64,000 bases of DNA from Leeuwenhoekiella marinoflava DSM 3653 (GCF_900129005.1 NZ_FQUN01000011.1:128767-192766); one strand, 5' to 3'; shown: positions 26,145 through 35,052, numbered from the stretch's first letter. Made by a program: numbers and translations. The notes: a model not told the origin generated them from the letters alone.

Positions 26145-26179
26145 AAAAAAAAAGGGTTTAAGCTTTCGCTTAAACCCTT
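26145..26179 (-). terminator. tRNA-Leu terminator with GAAA tetraloop
   Basis: On the minus strand a perfect 12-bp stem (26152-26163 with 26168-26179) is capped by GAAA and followed by a T run (26153-26145). It lies directly after the CCA end of the tRNA remnant. Confidence 0.85.
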
Positions 26180-26180
26180 C

Positions 26181-26249
26181 TGGTACCCCGGGCGGGAATC
26201 GAACCCGCACTCGTAAGAACTGGGTTTTGAATCCAGCGTATTTACCACC
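26181..26249 (-). tRNA. tRNA-Leu(CAA) 3' portion, 5' half degenerate (ICE attachment site)
   Basis: Read on the minus strand, the 3' part is intact: CCA (26183-26181), acceptor strand CCGGGGT (26091 region of the acceptor at 26091+ is not used; see 26085-26091 as 26,085-26,091), T arm GCGGG-TTCGATT-CCCGC (26108-26092), and an anticodon loop TTCAAAA (26131-26125) giving CAA. Upstream of the loop the match decays: the last pair of the anticodon stem is A-C, the D arm is abnormal and no strand pairs with CCGGGGT. The gene therefore looks split, with the 3' half from the chromosome and the 5' side from the element. A functional copy would be expected at the other ICE end, outside the window. Confidence 0.7.
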
Positions 26250-26250
26250 A
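26225..26250. other. Probable attachment junction (left ICE end)
   Basis: Structural identity to a tRNA fails just 5' of the anticodon loop, about 150 bp from the integrase start. Integrases of this class commonly use tRNA 3' segments as attB. The exact crossover cannot be placed without the other end of the element. Confidence 0.5.
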
Positions 26251-26392
26251 AATTTCCGTAAGTTATATTATAATCAACTGATTAACATATATTTAATTTT
26301 ATATAATGTCAATTGATATCGTTTAAAATCCTAATTTGTTGTACCTATGTTGTACCAAAAATGATTATCTTTATATTCTCAATACTTAAGAT

Positions 26393-27607
26393 ATGGCATC
26401 AAACGCAAAAATAGTACTTCGGAAAAAGCCCAATAAAGAAGGGCATTGTCCTCTTTGTATTCGTATTACTAAAAACCGTCGCTCAAATTATCATTATATA
26501 GGTCATAATATTGACCCTAATGATTGGGATGGAAAAAATATTAGAGTTAGAAAATCACACCCTTACTCAGATAGGTTAAACGGCTTGCTTAGTACTAAAC
26601 TGTCTGAGGCGAATAAGATGCTGATTGATTTGCAATCGAGCAAAAAGGATATATCGGCTAATCAAATAAAAGAGAAACTTTATGCATCTTCCGAATCAGT
26701 TACTTTTTTCGAAGTGGCACAAGATTTTCTTGATGATTTAGAAGCAAACGAAAAGCTGTCTAGGCTCTCGACCGACAAGGCTCGTGTTAACCACGTATTG
26801 AACTTTACCAAATCAAAACAACTTACCTTTCAAGAAATTGATGAAAACTTTCTAAAGAGATTTAAAACTTACCTCCGTACAAAACACAACCTATCGGAAA
26901 GGTCGATAGTAAATAATCTTATTGTGATTAGAACTATCTATAATAGAGCTATTAAATTGGGTATAGTAGATAGAAAACTCTATCCCTTCGGTTCAGATAA
27001 AATACGGATTAAGTTCCCTGAAACCGAAAAAATAGGCCTTACCAAAAATGAGGTCATAAAACTTGAATCCGTTGAAAATCTGACCGACAACGAGACTCAC
27101 GCTAGAAATGTTTGGCTTTTCAGTTTTTATTTTGCCGGAATTCGGGTAGCTGACGTATTGAAAATTCGTTGGACCGATATTTATGACGAAAGGCTGCATT
27201 ATCGAATGAACAAGAATTTAAAATTGTTATCCCTTAAAATCCCAGATAAAATATTTCCGATTTTGGAATATTATCAGGACAGTAAACAAAATGATGACGA
27301 TTTTATATTTCCGGAAATGAAAAAGGCAAATTTACAAGATGCAAAAGATGTCTATGCTAAAACAAAAACGGCCAACAAGAAATTCAATAAATATTTGGTA
27401 TCGGTCGCTGATAAAGCCAAAATATCAAAAAAAGTAACTATGCACATTGCTAGACATACATTTGGGAATATATCGGAAGATAAAATCCCAATTAATATGC
27501 TCCAAAAATTATATAGACATTCATCGATTACCACTACTATAAATTACCAATCTAACTTTATGCATAGGGATGCCGATAATGCTTTGGATAGCGTCATTAA
27601 TTTTTGA
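26393..27607 (+). CDS. int: Tyrosine recombinase (ICE integrase)
   Basis: 404 residues. An N-terminal arm-binding domain (about 1-90), a SAM-like core-binding domain (about 100-195) and a catalytic domain follow each other. The catalytic set is visible: Arg251 in 'FAGIRVAD', His351 and Arg354 in 'HIARHTF', His376 in 'YRHSSITTT' and nucleophile Tyr385 in 'INYQ'. It catalyses site-specific integration and excision of the element, with the tRNA-Leu remnant next door as the likely site. A change from the usual Gly to Arg just before the third His (YRHSS for LGHSS) is a small oddity. Confidence 0.93.
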   Translation: MASNAKIVLRKKPNKEGHCPLCIRITKNRRSNYHYIGHNIDPNDWDGKNIRVRKSHPYSDRLNGLLSTKLSEANKMLIDLQSSKKDISANQIKEKLYASSESVTFFEVAQDFLDDLEANEKLSRLSTDKARVNHVLNFTKSKQLTFQEIDENFLKRFKTYLRTKHNLSERSIVNNLIVIRTIYNRAIKLGIVDRKLYPFGSDKIRIKFPETEKIGLTKNEVIKLESVENLTDNETHARNVWLFSFYFAGIRVADVLKIRWTDIYDERLHYRMNKNLKLLSLKIPDKIFPILEYYQDSKQNDDDFIFPEMKKANLQDAKDVYAKTKTANKKFNKYLVSVADKAKISKKVTMHIARHTFGNISEDKIPINMLQKLYRHSSITTTINYQSNFMHRDADNALDSVINF

Positions 27608-27630
27608 TTTCTGAAATTCTAAATCATCTT

Positions 27631-27665
27631 TGCACAACCTGTGCATCGCAATTTTATTATCTTTG
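27631..27665 (+). promoter_or_regulatory. Promoter with palindromic operator for the cus operon
   Basis: A perfect inverted repeat TGCACA-ACC-TGTGCA (27631-27645) is followed by TATCTTTG (27658-27665), which fits the Bacteroidota -7 consensus TAnnTTTG. The palindrome lies where a -33 element is expected, so binding there would block transcription. A Fur-family or other metal regulator is a guess. Confidence 0.6.
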
Positions 27666-27669
27666 CAGA

Positions 27670-27981
27670 GTGAAAATTTTAACTATCATATTATCCGTTT
27701 ACTTTTTGGTACTCAATGTTGTGCCCTGTGATGACGGTGAAGTTAGTTTATACGATTTTCAAAATGACTTACAAATACAGTTAGATCATAATTCAGATAA
27801 TACCGAACAGCCGGTATGCATCAATTTTTGCCTTTGTAGCTGTTGTCACGTAAATGTTGTAAATGTCGATGTAGTTCCGTTTGTTATGCCATCTTTTGTT
27901 ATTTCTTCTGAAATATTCTTCCATTCTGATGGTTTTGGAAAAGATCTTCCCCTCTCCCTTTTGCAGCCTCCACAGGTTTAA
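27670..27981 (+). CDS. DUF6660-like small exported protein (cus operon leader gene)
   Basis: The start is taken as GTG at 27670 (VKILTIILSVYFLVLNVVPC), giving 103 residues; an ATG frame opening at 27604 would overlap the promoter. An N-terminal membrane or signal segment ends at 'NVVPC'. The middle is acidic (Asp/Glu/His), and 'CINFCLCSCCHVNVV' holds five closely spaced Cys suited to binding soft metals. Proteins like this are regularly found just before CusA genes in Bacteroidota. Metal binding is inferred from residues and context. Only five bases separate the start from the -7 box, so the transcript would be almost leaderless. Confidence 0.65.
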   Translation: MKILTIILSVYFLVLNVVPCDDGEVSLYDFQNDLQIQLDHNSDNTEQPVCINFCLCSCCHVNVVNVDVVPFVMPSFVISSEIFFHSDGFGKDLPLSLLQPPQV

Positions 27982-27992
27982 TTCAGTTTTTA

Positions 27993-28030
27993 TAGGATAG
28001 CTATATCCTCCTTAGACCTTTTTAGGTCAA
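27993..28030 (+). promoter_or_regulatory. Two small hairpins before cusA
   Basis: AGGATA/TATCCT and then GACCT-TTTT-AGGTC lie in tandem in the 122-bp gap before cusA. They may tune expression between the leader gene and the pump. Evidence is structural only. Confidence 0.35.
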
Positions 28031-28103
28031 TCTTAATTTGATACGATTTTGTATATAGCAAATTTGTACCAAAAAGTTTCAATGAATTAAACCCTTCTTT
28101 TTT

Positions 28104-31100
28104 ATGATTAATAAAATCATTTCATTTTCAATCAACAATAAATTTATTGTTGGTCTATTGATGGTAGCCCTGATTGGCACGGGCATTTGGTCAATGGCCA
28201 CCATTAATCTGGGATCGGTTCCAGATATTACGAACAATCAAGTACAAGTCATAACTACAGCACCCAACTTGGGCACTGAAGACATAGAACAATTTGTTAC
28301 CTATCCTGTGGAACTGGCAATGGCAAACCTTCCAGATGTTGTCGAGCTACGTTCGGTTTCTCGCTTTGGTCTTTCAGTGGTTACTATTGTCTTTAAGGAC
28401 GAAGCGGGCACCTACCTTCCCCGTCAACTGGTACAGGAAAAACTAGCTGAAGTCAGTGAAGAGATACCCGAAGGTTTTGGATCGCCTTTTATGGCTCCTA
28501 TCACTACAGGATTGGGCGAAATTTTTCAGTATACCTTAAAAGTAAAAGAAGGATATGAGGATAAGTATGATGCAATGGAGTTGCGTACTATCCAAGATTG
28601 GATTGTTAAACGTCAAATGGCATTGGTGCCTGGCGTTGTAGAGGTCAATGCTTTCGGTGGATATGTGAAACAATACGAAATAGCGCTTAGCCCAGATAAG
28701 CTCAAAAGTTTTGGTATTACGATGGGACAGGTTTTCGAAGCCCTCAAAATGAACAATGCGAATACAGGTGGTGCTTACATTGAAAAAAACCATCAAGCCA
28801 ATTTTATTAGGGGTGAAGGTCTGGCGCGTAGCCTCGAAGATTTAGAAAACACAGTCGTCACTACAGAAAATGGCACACCAGTTCTTGTAAGGGATGTTGC
28901 TGAAAAAGTAGGCTATGGAAACCAGATTAGGTACGGGGCCTTTACCCAAGATGGAAAGGAAACCGTTGGAGGACAAATCCTTATGCTTAAGGGGCAAAGC
29001 GCCAATAACGTAATAGACAATGTACAAAGCCGAATAAAGGAAATTCAAAAATCCCTTCCTGAGGGTGTATATATTGAACCCTTTTTAAGCAGGAGCGAGC
29101 TTATTGGTAGAACGACAAGCACAGTAGAAAAGAATTTGATCGAAGGCTCACTTATCGTAATATTCGTACTCGTTATCCTTTTGGGAAGCTTGCGCGGAGG
29201 ATTGATTACCGCATCGGTAATTCCATTATCCCTTTTGTTCGCATTTATTTTGATGAAACAATTTGGAGTGTGGGCAAACCTAATGTCGCTTGGTGCAATT
29301 GATTTTGGGATTATAGTAGATGGTGCAGTAATCATTGTAGAAGGAATGGTTTTTCATATTCATCAACGGATGAAAAAATCAACTAAAGTCATTGAGCAGG
29401 CTGAAATGGATGAGATTGCCTATGAATCTGCAAGCACTATGATGAATTCCGCATTTTTTGGACAGTTGATTATTCTAATCGTCTTTACACCTATTTTATT
29501 CTTAACCGGTGTAGAAGGAAAGATGTTCCGCCCAATGGCATTTACTTTCGGTTTTGCGGTTTTAGGCGCAATTATTCTTTGTCTTACCTATGTGCCAATG
29601 ATTTCGTCAATGTTTTTAAAACCTTCAAAAAATCCGGATAGTTGGTTTGCAAAGTTCGAGAATAAAATTGATAGGTTCAGTGATAAGATTATGTCTAGTC
29701 TCAATAGAGCCTATAAGCCACTGTTGTCTTTTGCACTTCGTTTTAAGGCTGGCATCGTGATAGGTGCAGTTGGCCTATTATTGATTGCAGGATTCATTTT
29801 TAGCAATATGGGTGGCGAGTTTATCCCAAAATTTGATGAGGGCGATATAGCAATGCAGGCACTGATAAAACCTGGAAGCAGTCTTACCGAATCCATTGAG
29901 GCCTCAAAAAAACTTCAAAATATAGTAAATGAGTTCCCAGAGGTTAAAACAATGATTTCAAGGATTGGGGTTGCCGAAATCCCCACAGACCCAATGCCAA
30001 TGGATATTGCCGATAGTTACATAATCCTTGAAAAGGATAAAAGTAAATGGACTTCGGCAGACAGCAAAGAAGAACTCATCGAAAAAATACAGGAAAAAAT
30101 CGCCGTAATACCTGGAGTAAATTTTGTGTTCACACAACCTGTTGAGCTACGTTTTAATGAATTGCTTACAGGTGTACGAGAAGATGTAGCTATAAAACTT
30201 TATGGTGAAAATTTGGACGTACTGGCAGATAAGGCTAACGAAATGGCCTCGATTATAAAAACCGTTCCCGGAGCAGGTGATGTTAGAGCCGAGGCTACCA
30301 GTGGCCTTCCCCAGATGACCGTAGAATACGACAGGGCTAAAATGGCCCAGTACGGTGTAACCATTGATAAGCTGAACGATTATATAAGTGCATCATTCGC
30401 TGGTGAAAAAGCCAGTGTTGTTTTTGAGGGAGAAAAAAGATTTGATGTTGTCATTCGTCTTTCTGAGTCGTACCGTCAAGACATTAATAACCTAAAGAAT
30501 CTATACATCGACCTTCCCAACGGGGCACAAGTACCTCTTAAAGAAGTGGCCAACATCAGTTATAAACCTGGGCCAATGCAGATATCCAGGGACAATACCT
30601 ATCGTCGTATCTCGGTTGGGGTTAATGTTCGTGGTCGTGATGTAAAATCAATGGTTGAAGAGATTCAGACAAAATTAGATGCTCAATTAAATCTTCCTCC
30701 CGGTTATTATATTACCTATGGTGGTTCTTTTGAGAATCTGCAACGGGCTTCAGACCGTCTAATGATTGTGGTGCCTATAGCACTTTTCTTAATCTTCATT
30801 TTGCTCTATTTCGCACTTAACTCATTTTCACAATCGGTAATGATATATATGGCAGTGCCTTTGGCGGCCATTGGCGGTGTTTTTGCACTTTGGATAAGGG
30901 GGATGCCATTCAGTATTTCCGCTGGGGTCGGTTTTATCGTGCTCTTTGGGGTTGCGGTATTAAATGGGCTTGTGCTTATCAATAAATTCAATGAACTAAA
31001 AGAAAGTGGTATGACAAATATAAAAGATAGAATTTATGAGGCTACCCACGAACGGCTACGTCCCATACTCTTAACAGCAACTGCCGCCATTATGGGCTTT

Positions 31101-32507
31101 ATACCAATGGCAGTGTCCACATCGGGAGGTGCAGAAGTCCAACGACCGCTGGCAACGGTAGTAATCGGTGGACTGATAACGGCAACATTCTTAACATTGG
31201 TCGTGGTTCCCGTACTATATAATTGGCTGGAGGCCCGCAAAGAACGTAAAGGCAATGGTGGTGAGGCAAGTTATATCAAGAAAAGTACAACGGTTATTAT
31301 TGTATTATTGAGTTTGGGAGGATTTTTGACCCCAAATTCTGCAACCGCGCAGGATAATCAAATGGCCCAAACCCTTACTTTGGAAGAAGCCATTACAATG
31401 GCAAAGCAAAATTATCCTTCCTTAAAAGAAAGCCAAGCCTTTATTGAGCGTGAACAGGCGATGAAGGGTACCAGCTTTGATATGGGAAACACGAGGGTTT
31501 TTACGGGAAAGGAAGAAGTAGGCAATGACCTGCCAGGCATACAGACCACTATTGGTGTACAGCAAGGAAATATTGATTTGCTTTCAGGTTTTTCAAAATC
31601 CAAGTTCTATAAGGAACGTGTTAAACTGGGCGAAACGTTCTACGCTGTCAACGAGCAGCAATTGATTCGTAATGTGATGCAGGCCTATGACCGTATCAAT
31701 TATAACAAAGCACAATTGCGCTTTGCGGAACAGTTGGACAGTGTTTATACTAACTTTAGGACAGCTGCCCAATTGCGCTATGATACCGGGGAAACGGGCA
31801 AACTGGAATTTATTGCCGCCTCTTCTGAATATCAGCAGATTCAAGTCTTAAGGCAACAAGCCTATGATGATATAGATATCGCAAAAAGGGCATTGAAACA
31901 ATATTTGGGCATCGAACAAGAAATTGAAACGGTTGGTCAAACCTATGAACCGATGGATTTTTTGGCCACTTTGGACTCGGCTTCCGTAGACAATAATCCT
32001 TTGCTTCAATATGCTATGCAGAATGCAGAAGTAAGCAAAGCCAATGTCGGTGTGGAAAAAGCACAGTTCCTACCCAAGTTCAACTTGACCTATGGAAGAC
32101 AGATTGTGGATAATGTATCGGGCTTCAATACCTATCAAGCCGGTATTAACATACCGCTTTGGTTCTTTCCACAGAAATCAAGGGTAAAGGCAGCTAAAGC
32201 TAATGCTATGGTTGCCGAGAACCAATACCTCGAACAAAAGGCAATGACCGAAAGTACAGTCTCTCAACTCATAAAATCGCTGGAAAAAACACAAAAAATC
32301 CTGAATTATTATCAGGAGGGCGCATTGCTTTTGGCCGAGCAGCAAATTACTACGGCAGAACTGGCATCTAAGGAAGGTGAAATAGATTATGTGAATTATA
32401 TCACTATTCTCAACAGTGCCATTACGATAAAACAAAATCATTTACAGTTTATCAATCAATATAACCAACAGGCCATTGAACTACAATATCAATTGGGAAA
32501 TCTATAA
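28104..32507 (+). CDS. cusA: CusA/CzcA-type RND heavy-metal efflux pump fused to a TolC-like domain
   Basis: 1467 residues. Residues 1 to about 1045 form a heavy-metal RND pump: a first membrane helix, two periplasmic porter loops and twelve membrane helices, with 'GAIDFGIIVDGAVIIVEG' near 398-415 supplying proton-relay acidic residues in helix 4. From about 1052 a second export-like hydrophobic segment ('VIIVLLSLGGFL') leads into about 400 residues of TolC/OMF-type coiled-coil hairpins ('LTLEEAITMAKQNYPSLKES'). Inner pump and outer channel are thus one polypeptide, a known Bacteroidota arrangement. The likely substrate is Cu(I)/Ag(I), from the multicopper oxidase nearby, but Zn/Co/Cd is possible. 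Confidence 0.93.
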   Translation: MINKIISFSINNKFIVGLLMVALIGTGIWSMATINLGSVPDITNNQVQVITTAPNLGTEDIEQFVTYPVELAMANLPDVVELRSVSRFGLSVVTIVFKDEAGTYLPRQLVQEKLAEVSEEIPEGFGSPFMAPITTGLGEIFQYTLKVKEGYEDKYDAMELRTIQDWIVKRQMALVPGVVEVNAFGGYVKQYEIALSPDKLKSFGITMGQVFEALKMNNANTGGAYIEKNHQANFIRGEGLARSLEDLENTVVTTENGTPVLVRDVAEKVGYGNQIRYGAFTQDGKETVGGQILMLKGQSANNVIDNVQSRIKEIQKSLPEGVYIEPFLSRSELIGRTTSTVEKNLIEGSLIVIFVLVILLGSLRGGLITASVIPLSLLFAFILMKQFGVWANLMSLGAIDFGIIVDGAVIIVEGMVFHIHQRMKKSTKVIEQAEMDEIAYESASTMMNSAFFGQLIILIVFTPILFLTGVEGKMFRPMAFTFGFAVLGAIILCLTYVPMISSMFLKPSKNPDSWFAKFENKIDRFSDKIMSSLNRAYKPLLSFALRFKAGIVIGAVGLLLIAGFIFSNMGGEFIPKFDEGDIAMQALIKPGSSLTESIEASKKLQNIVNEFPEVKTMISRIGVAEIPTDPMPMDIADSYIILEKDKSKWTSADSKEELIEKIQEKIAVIPGVNFVFTQPVELRFNELLTGVREDVAIKLYGENLDVLADKANEMASIIKTVPGAGDVRAEATSGLPQMTVEYDRAKMAQYGVTIDKLNDYISASFAGEKASVVFEGEKRFDVVIRLSESYRQDINNLKNLYIDLPNGAQVPLKEVANISYKPGPMQISRDNTYRRISVGVNVRGRDVKSMVEEIQTKLDAQLNLPPGYYITYGGSFENLQRASDRLMIVVPIALFLIFILLYFALNSFSQSVMIYMAVPLAAIGGVFALWIRGMPFSISAGVGFIVLFGVAVLNGLVLINKFNELKESGMTNIKDRIYEATHERLRPILLTATAAIMGFIPMAVSTSGGAEVQRPLATVVIGGLITATFLTLVVVPVLYNWLEARKERKGNGGEASYIKKSTTVIIVLLSLGGFLTPNSATAQDNQMAQTLTLEEAITMAKQNYPSLKESQAFIEREQAMKGTSFDMGNTRVFTGKEEVGNDLPGIQTTIGVQQGNIDLLSGFSKSKFYKERVKLGETFYAVNEQQLIRNVMQAYDRINYNKAQLRFAEQLDSVYTNFRTAAQLRYDTGETGKLEFIAASSEYQQIQVLRQQAYDDIDIAKRALKQYLGIEQEIETVGQTYEPMDFLATLDSASVDNNPLLQYAMQNAEVSKANVGVEKAQFLPKFNLTYGRQIVDNVSGFNTYQAGINIPLWFFPQKSRVKAAKANAMVAENQYLEQKAMTESTVSQLIKSLEKTQKILNYYQEGALLLAEQQITTAELASKEGEIDYVNYITILNSAITIKQNHLQFINQYNQQAIELQYQLGNL

Positions 32508-32523
32508 TCTAAAAAAAACAGAA

Positions 32524-33744
32524 ATGAAGAAAATAGCAATAATCAGTTCCATAGTACTAACTATTATGTTAATAGGCTGTAATGGAAAATCCAACTCGGA
32601 GATACCGAACAGCGAAACCAATGAAACTTCGGAAAATTCCAAAAGCGCTGAAGAAGGGGAAAACGAAGAAGGTGAAGAAGGTGTAGTAGAAATTACCAAT
32701 GAACAAGCTGAAACCATAGGTCTTGAGCTAAAGCAAATTGAAGAAAAAAGCCTTGGCAACAGTGTTAAGGTTACCGGGATTTTAGAGCTGTATCCGCAGT
32801 ACAAAGCCAATATTAGCCCTTTTGTAGGAGGTAATGTAAGTTCCATAAAAGTAATCGAGGGGGATAAAGTTCGGAAAGGACAGGTATTGGCTTACTTACA
32901 GCACCCAGATATTATTTCAATGCAACAGGAATTTCAGGAAAAAAACGATGAACTCGTATTCCTTCAACAGGATTTTGAACGCAAGCAAACTTTATTTGAT
33001 AAAGGGGTCTCCTCGGCCAAAGAATTTCAGATGGCTCAGTCCAAATTCAGAAGTACTACTTCGAGCGTTAACGCCTTAAGGTCAAAACTGGAGCTACTGG
33101 GATTAAATATCTCTAAAATAAAATCTGGTGAAATTTATGCGTCAGTGCCTATTACATCGCCAATCGGAGGTTTTGTCGATGAAGTTATGGTAAGCCTTGG
33201 TGACTATGTGGCACCACAGACCAAAATGTTTGCGGTAAGTGATAATTCGGAAATTCACGCAGATTTTAAAGTGTATGAAAAAGATATTTATAAAGTAAAG
33301 GAAGGGCAACAAATCTATTTTACCGTAGCATCAAAGCCAGATCAACTATTAAAGGCAAAAATCCACGCCATTGGCAAAACGTTTGAAACCGATCCAAAAG
33401 CGATTCACGTGCACGCGGACATTCATAATGAAGATAAAGAACTCCTTCCTGGAATGTATGTGGAAGGTAGAATTGTTCAAGGCGAAAAAATGGCCTTGGC
33501 AGTTCCAGAGGAAGCCATTGTTAAAAATGGGGAAAAAACCTTCATTTTCGTAGAGGATAAGGACAATGAAGAAGAAAATAAACTAAGGTTCAATATGATT
33601 CCTGTTAATACAGGGATGACCGATTTGGGCTATGTGGAAATAAGCCTCCCCGCAGGTATATCTAAGGATATAACCGTTGTTACAAAAGGGGCATACATTC
33701 TCTCTTCCGAGATGATTAAAGCTGAATTGGGAGATGACGATTAA
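32524..33744 (+). CDS. cusB: RND efflux periplasmic adaptor (membrane fusion protein) lipoprotein
   Basis: ATG 32524 is chosen (MKKIAIISSI), 16 bp after the pump stop; it gives 406 residues with a lipobox ending at Cys19 (LIGC). An acidic Glu-rich linker (about 30-60) precedes the barrel-sandwich ('GNVSSIKVIEGDKVRKGQ'), a coiled-coil hairpin (about 150-205), and the beta-barrel and membrane-proximal domains. It bridges the inner pump and the outer channel. No Met-rich metal chaperone stretch of the CusB type is seen at the N-terminus. Cotranscribed with the pump. Confidence 0.9.
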   Translation: MKKIAIISSIVLTIMLIGCNGKSNSEIPNSETNETSENSKSAEEGENEEGEEGVVEITNEQAETIGLELKQIEEKSLGNSVKVTGILELYPQYKANISPFVGGNVSSIKVIEGDKVRKGQVLAYLQHPDIISMQQEFQEKNDELVFLQQDFERKQTLFDKGVSSAKEFQMAQSKFRSTTSSVNALRSKLELLGLNISKIKSGEIYASVPITSPIGGFVDEVMVSLGDYVAPQTKMFAVSDNSEIHADFKVYEKDIYKVKEGQQIYFTVASKPDQLLKAKIHAIGKTFETDPKAIHVHADIHNEDKELLPGMYVEGRIVQGEKMALAVPEEAIVKNGEKTFIFVEDKDNEEENKLRFNMIPVNTGMTDLGYVEISLPAGISKDITVVTKGAYILSSEMIKAELGDDD

Positions 33745-33771
33745 TTCAATAAACAATTAAAGGTTTTGATT

Positions 33772-33825
33772 CCGAGCTTGTTTATCGTCTTAATTAGTTA
33801 GTTAAAAATTAAAAAACAGGCTCGG
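33772..33825 (+). terminator. Long inverted repeat between adaptor and PII-like gene
   Basis: A 12-bp stem (33772-33783 with 33814-33825) closes on the plus-strand RNA using one G-U pair, with a 30-base AT-rich loop. The T run after it is weak (TTC), so it may be a partial terminator or an RNA-processing stem. Confidence 0.5.
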
Positions 33826-33852
33826 TTCAAAATCAATTAAAAATAAATAATT

Positions 33853-34191
33853 ATGAAAGAAATAAAAGCATTTGTAAAACCGAACAGAATACAAAGGGTC
33901 ATTGAGGCTCTATCGGATAACGGATTTAAAAGTATGACCCTGTCTCAGGCAGAAGGTACCGGTGCATTTAAGGCAAAAGGTGCAAGACCGTCCCTCGATT
34001 TTCACGTAACTGACAGTCCTGTGGTAAAACTGGAACTCGTCTGCCAGAACGAAGAGGCACAAAAGGCTATAGATATTATAACCGAAAACGGTAAATCTCC
34101 GGAAAAGGGGGACGGAATAATTTATATAACCAGTATAGACGAAGCCTTTAAAATCAAAACTGGTGAATCTCTCAAGAGGTACGACTTATAA
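33853..34191 (+). CDS. PII-like signalling protein of the metal-efflux-associated type (PII-NG-like)
   Basis: 112 residues with the ferredoxin-like PII fold, opening 'MKEIKAFVKPNRIQRVIEAL'. The T-loop region (about 36-55) is present, but the uridylylated Tyr51 is replaced by His, and the B-loop glycine pattern is 'EKGDGIIYIT'. PII variants coded beside CusA/CzcA pumps are known as a separate group, so regulation of the pump rather than nitrogen control is inferred. No amtB or glnA is near. The gene ends 13 bp before the Fur-like gene, suggesting cotranscription. Confidence 0.8.
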   Translation: MKEIKAFVKPNRIQRVIEALSDNGFKSMTLSQAEGTGAFKAKGARPSLDFHVTDSPVVKLELVCQNEEAQKAIDIITENGKSPEKGDGIIYITSIDEAFKIKTGESLKRYDL

Positions 34192-34204
34192 AACCCGATG
34201 TAAA

Positions 34205-34636
34205 ATGGAAGACATAGTAAAAAAACTGGAAGAAAAGGGCGTTAAACCTACTGCTATGCGCTTGTTAACCTACAAACATTTATCAAAAATGGAGGTAGCA
34301 ATAAGTTTGGGAGAACTCGAAAAACATTTCAAAAGTTCAGAGCGTAGCACCCTATTTCGTACTATGAAAACATTTGAGGAAAACAAATTGGTACACGCCA
34401 TCGAAGACGGTACTGGCTTTGTAAAATATGCCCTTTGTGATGAAGATTGTCAATGCGAAGTTGGCAATGACCTTCATTTGCATTTTCACTGTAATAAATG
34501 TGATGAAACAATTTGTCTCACAGACCATAAAATACCCCAAATCAACTTACCCCAAGGTTTTAAGGCAGAAAACATCAATTTGATCGTACAAGGGATATGC
34601 GTTAAGTGTGGCAATGAAAGTGCAGATTCACGATGA
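34205..34636 (+). CDS. Fur-family metal-responsive regulator (copy 1)
   Basis: 143 residues from ATG 34205. The winged-helix N-terminal half (about 1-80) contains 'GVKPTAMRLLTYKHL' and 'SERSTLFRTMKTFEE'. The dimerisation domain has 'HLHFHCNKC' and 'GICVKCG', the structural zinc Cys4 set (two CxxC pairs), and the regulatory His residues of HLHFH. Recognition of a copper, zinc or iron status cannot be decided. An upstream frame extension overlaps the PII stop and is not used. A second Fur homologue lies at 37210. Confidence 0.85.
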   Translation: MEDIVKKLEEKGVKPTAMRLLTYKHLSKMEVAISLGELEKHFKSSERSTLFRTMKTFEENKLVHAIEDGTGFVKYALCDEDCQCEVGNDLHLHFHCNKCDETICLTDHKIPQINLPQGFKAENINLIVQGICVKCGNESADSR

Positions 34637-34667
34637 ATTTAAGGTATTATAATTTAAAAAAAATAAA

Positions 34668-35018
34668 ATGATGACTATAACTCATAAAAACAATACCCTC
34701 TTCCTTATTGCTAAAGGTATGCTTGACCTCAATGACTGTGAGAACTTTTTTTTAGAGCTGAACAGACAAATAAATTCTGCTAAAGATGTCCGTTGTTATT
34801 TTGAAATAAAGGATTGCCAGGGCTGCACACCAGAGGTGTTTGAGAAAGATTATTTTCAGAACCTTGAAAAAGAGAAACACCTTGAGAAGGTTGCGATTGT
34901 AGGTTCTTTTAAATATCAAGAAGAACTCACTAAGCTCTTAATGCCCTTTTCTAGGGCACATATCAGATATTTTGATAGTAAGGATTCCGTTACTGCCAAA
35001 AAATGGATTGAGGCTTAA
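34668..35018 (+). CDS. STAS/SEC14-like (SpoIIAA-type) small protein
   Basis: 116 residues. Alternating beta strands and helices ('NTLFLIAKGMLDLNDCENFF', 'VAIVGSFKYQEELTKLL', 'RYFDSKDSVTAKKWI') match the SpoIIAA-like STAS/SEC14 family (DUF3478 type). Cytosolic, no signal peptide. Small STAS proteins of this class may bind lipids or partner proteins; the role here is unknown. It belongs to the same plus-strand cluster, 31 bp after the Fur gene. Confidence 0.7.
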   Translation: MMTITHKNNTLFLIAKGMLDLNDCENFFLELNRQINSAKDVRCYFEIKDCQGCTPEVFEKDYFQNLEKEKHLEKVAIVGSFKYQEELTKLLMPFSRAHIRYFDSKDSVTAKKWIEA

Positions 35019-35052
35019 ACAGAAAATTAATCAACATTTAAAAACAGATATT

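Noticed and set aside
26181-26280. Calling a complete, functional tRNA-Leu
   Set aside because: No 5' acceptor strand pairs with CCGGGGT, the D arm is abnormal and the anticodon stem has an A-C mismatch.
26005-26316. A 103-codon plus-strand frame across the tRNA remnant and its terminator
   Set aside because: It is antisense to a tRNA and hairpin and has no protein-like features.
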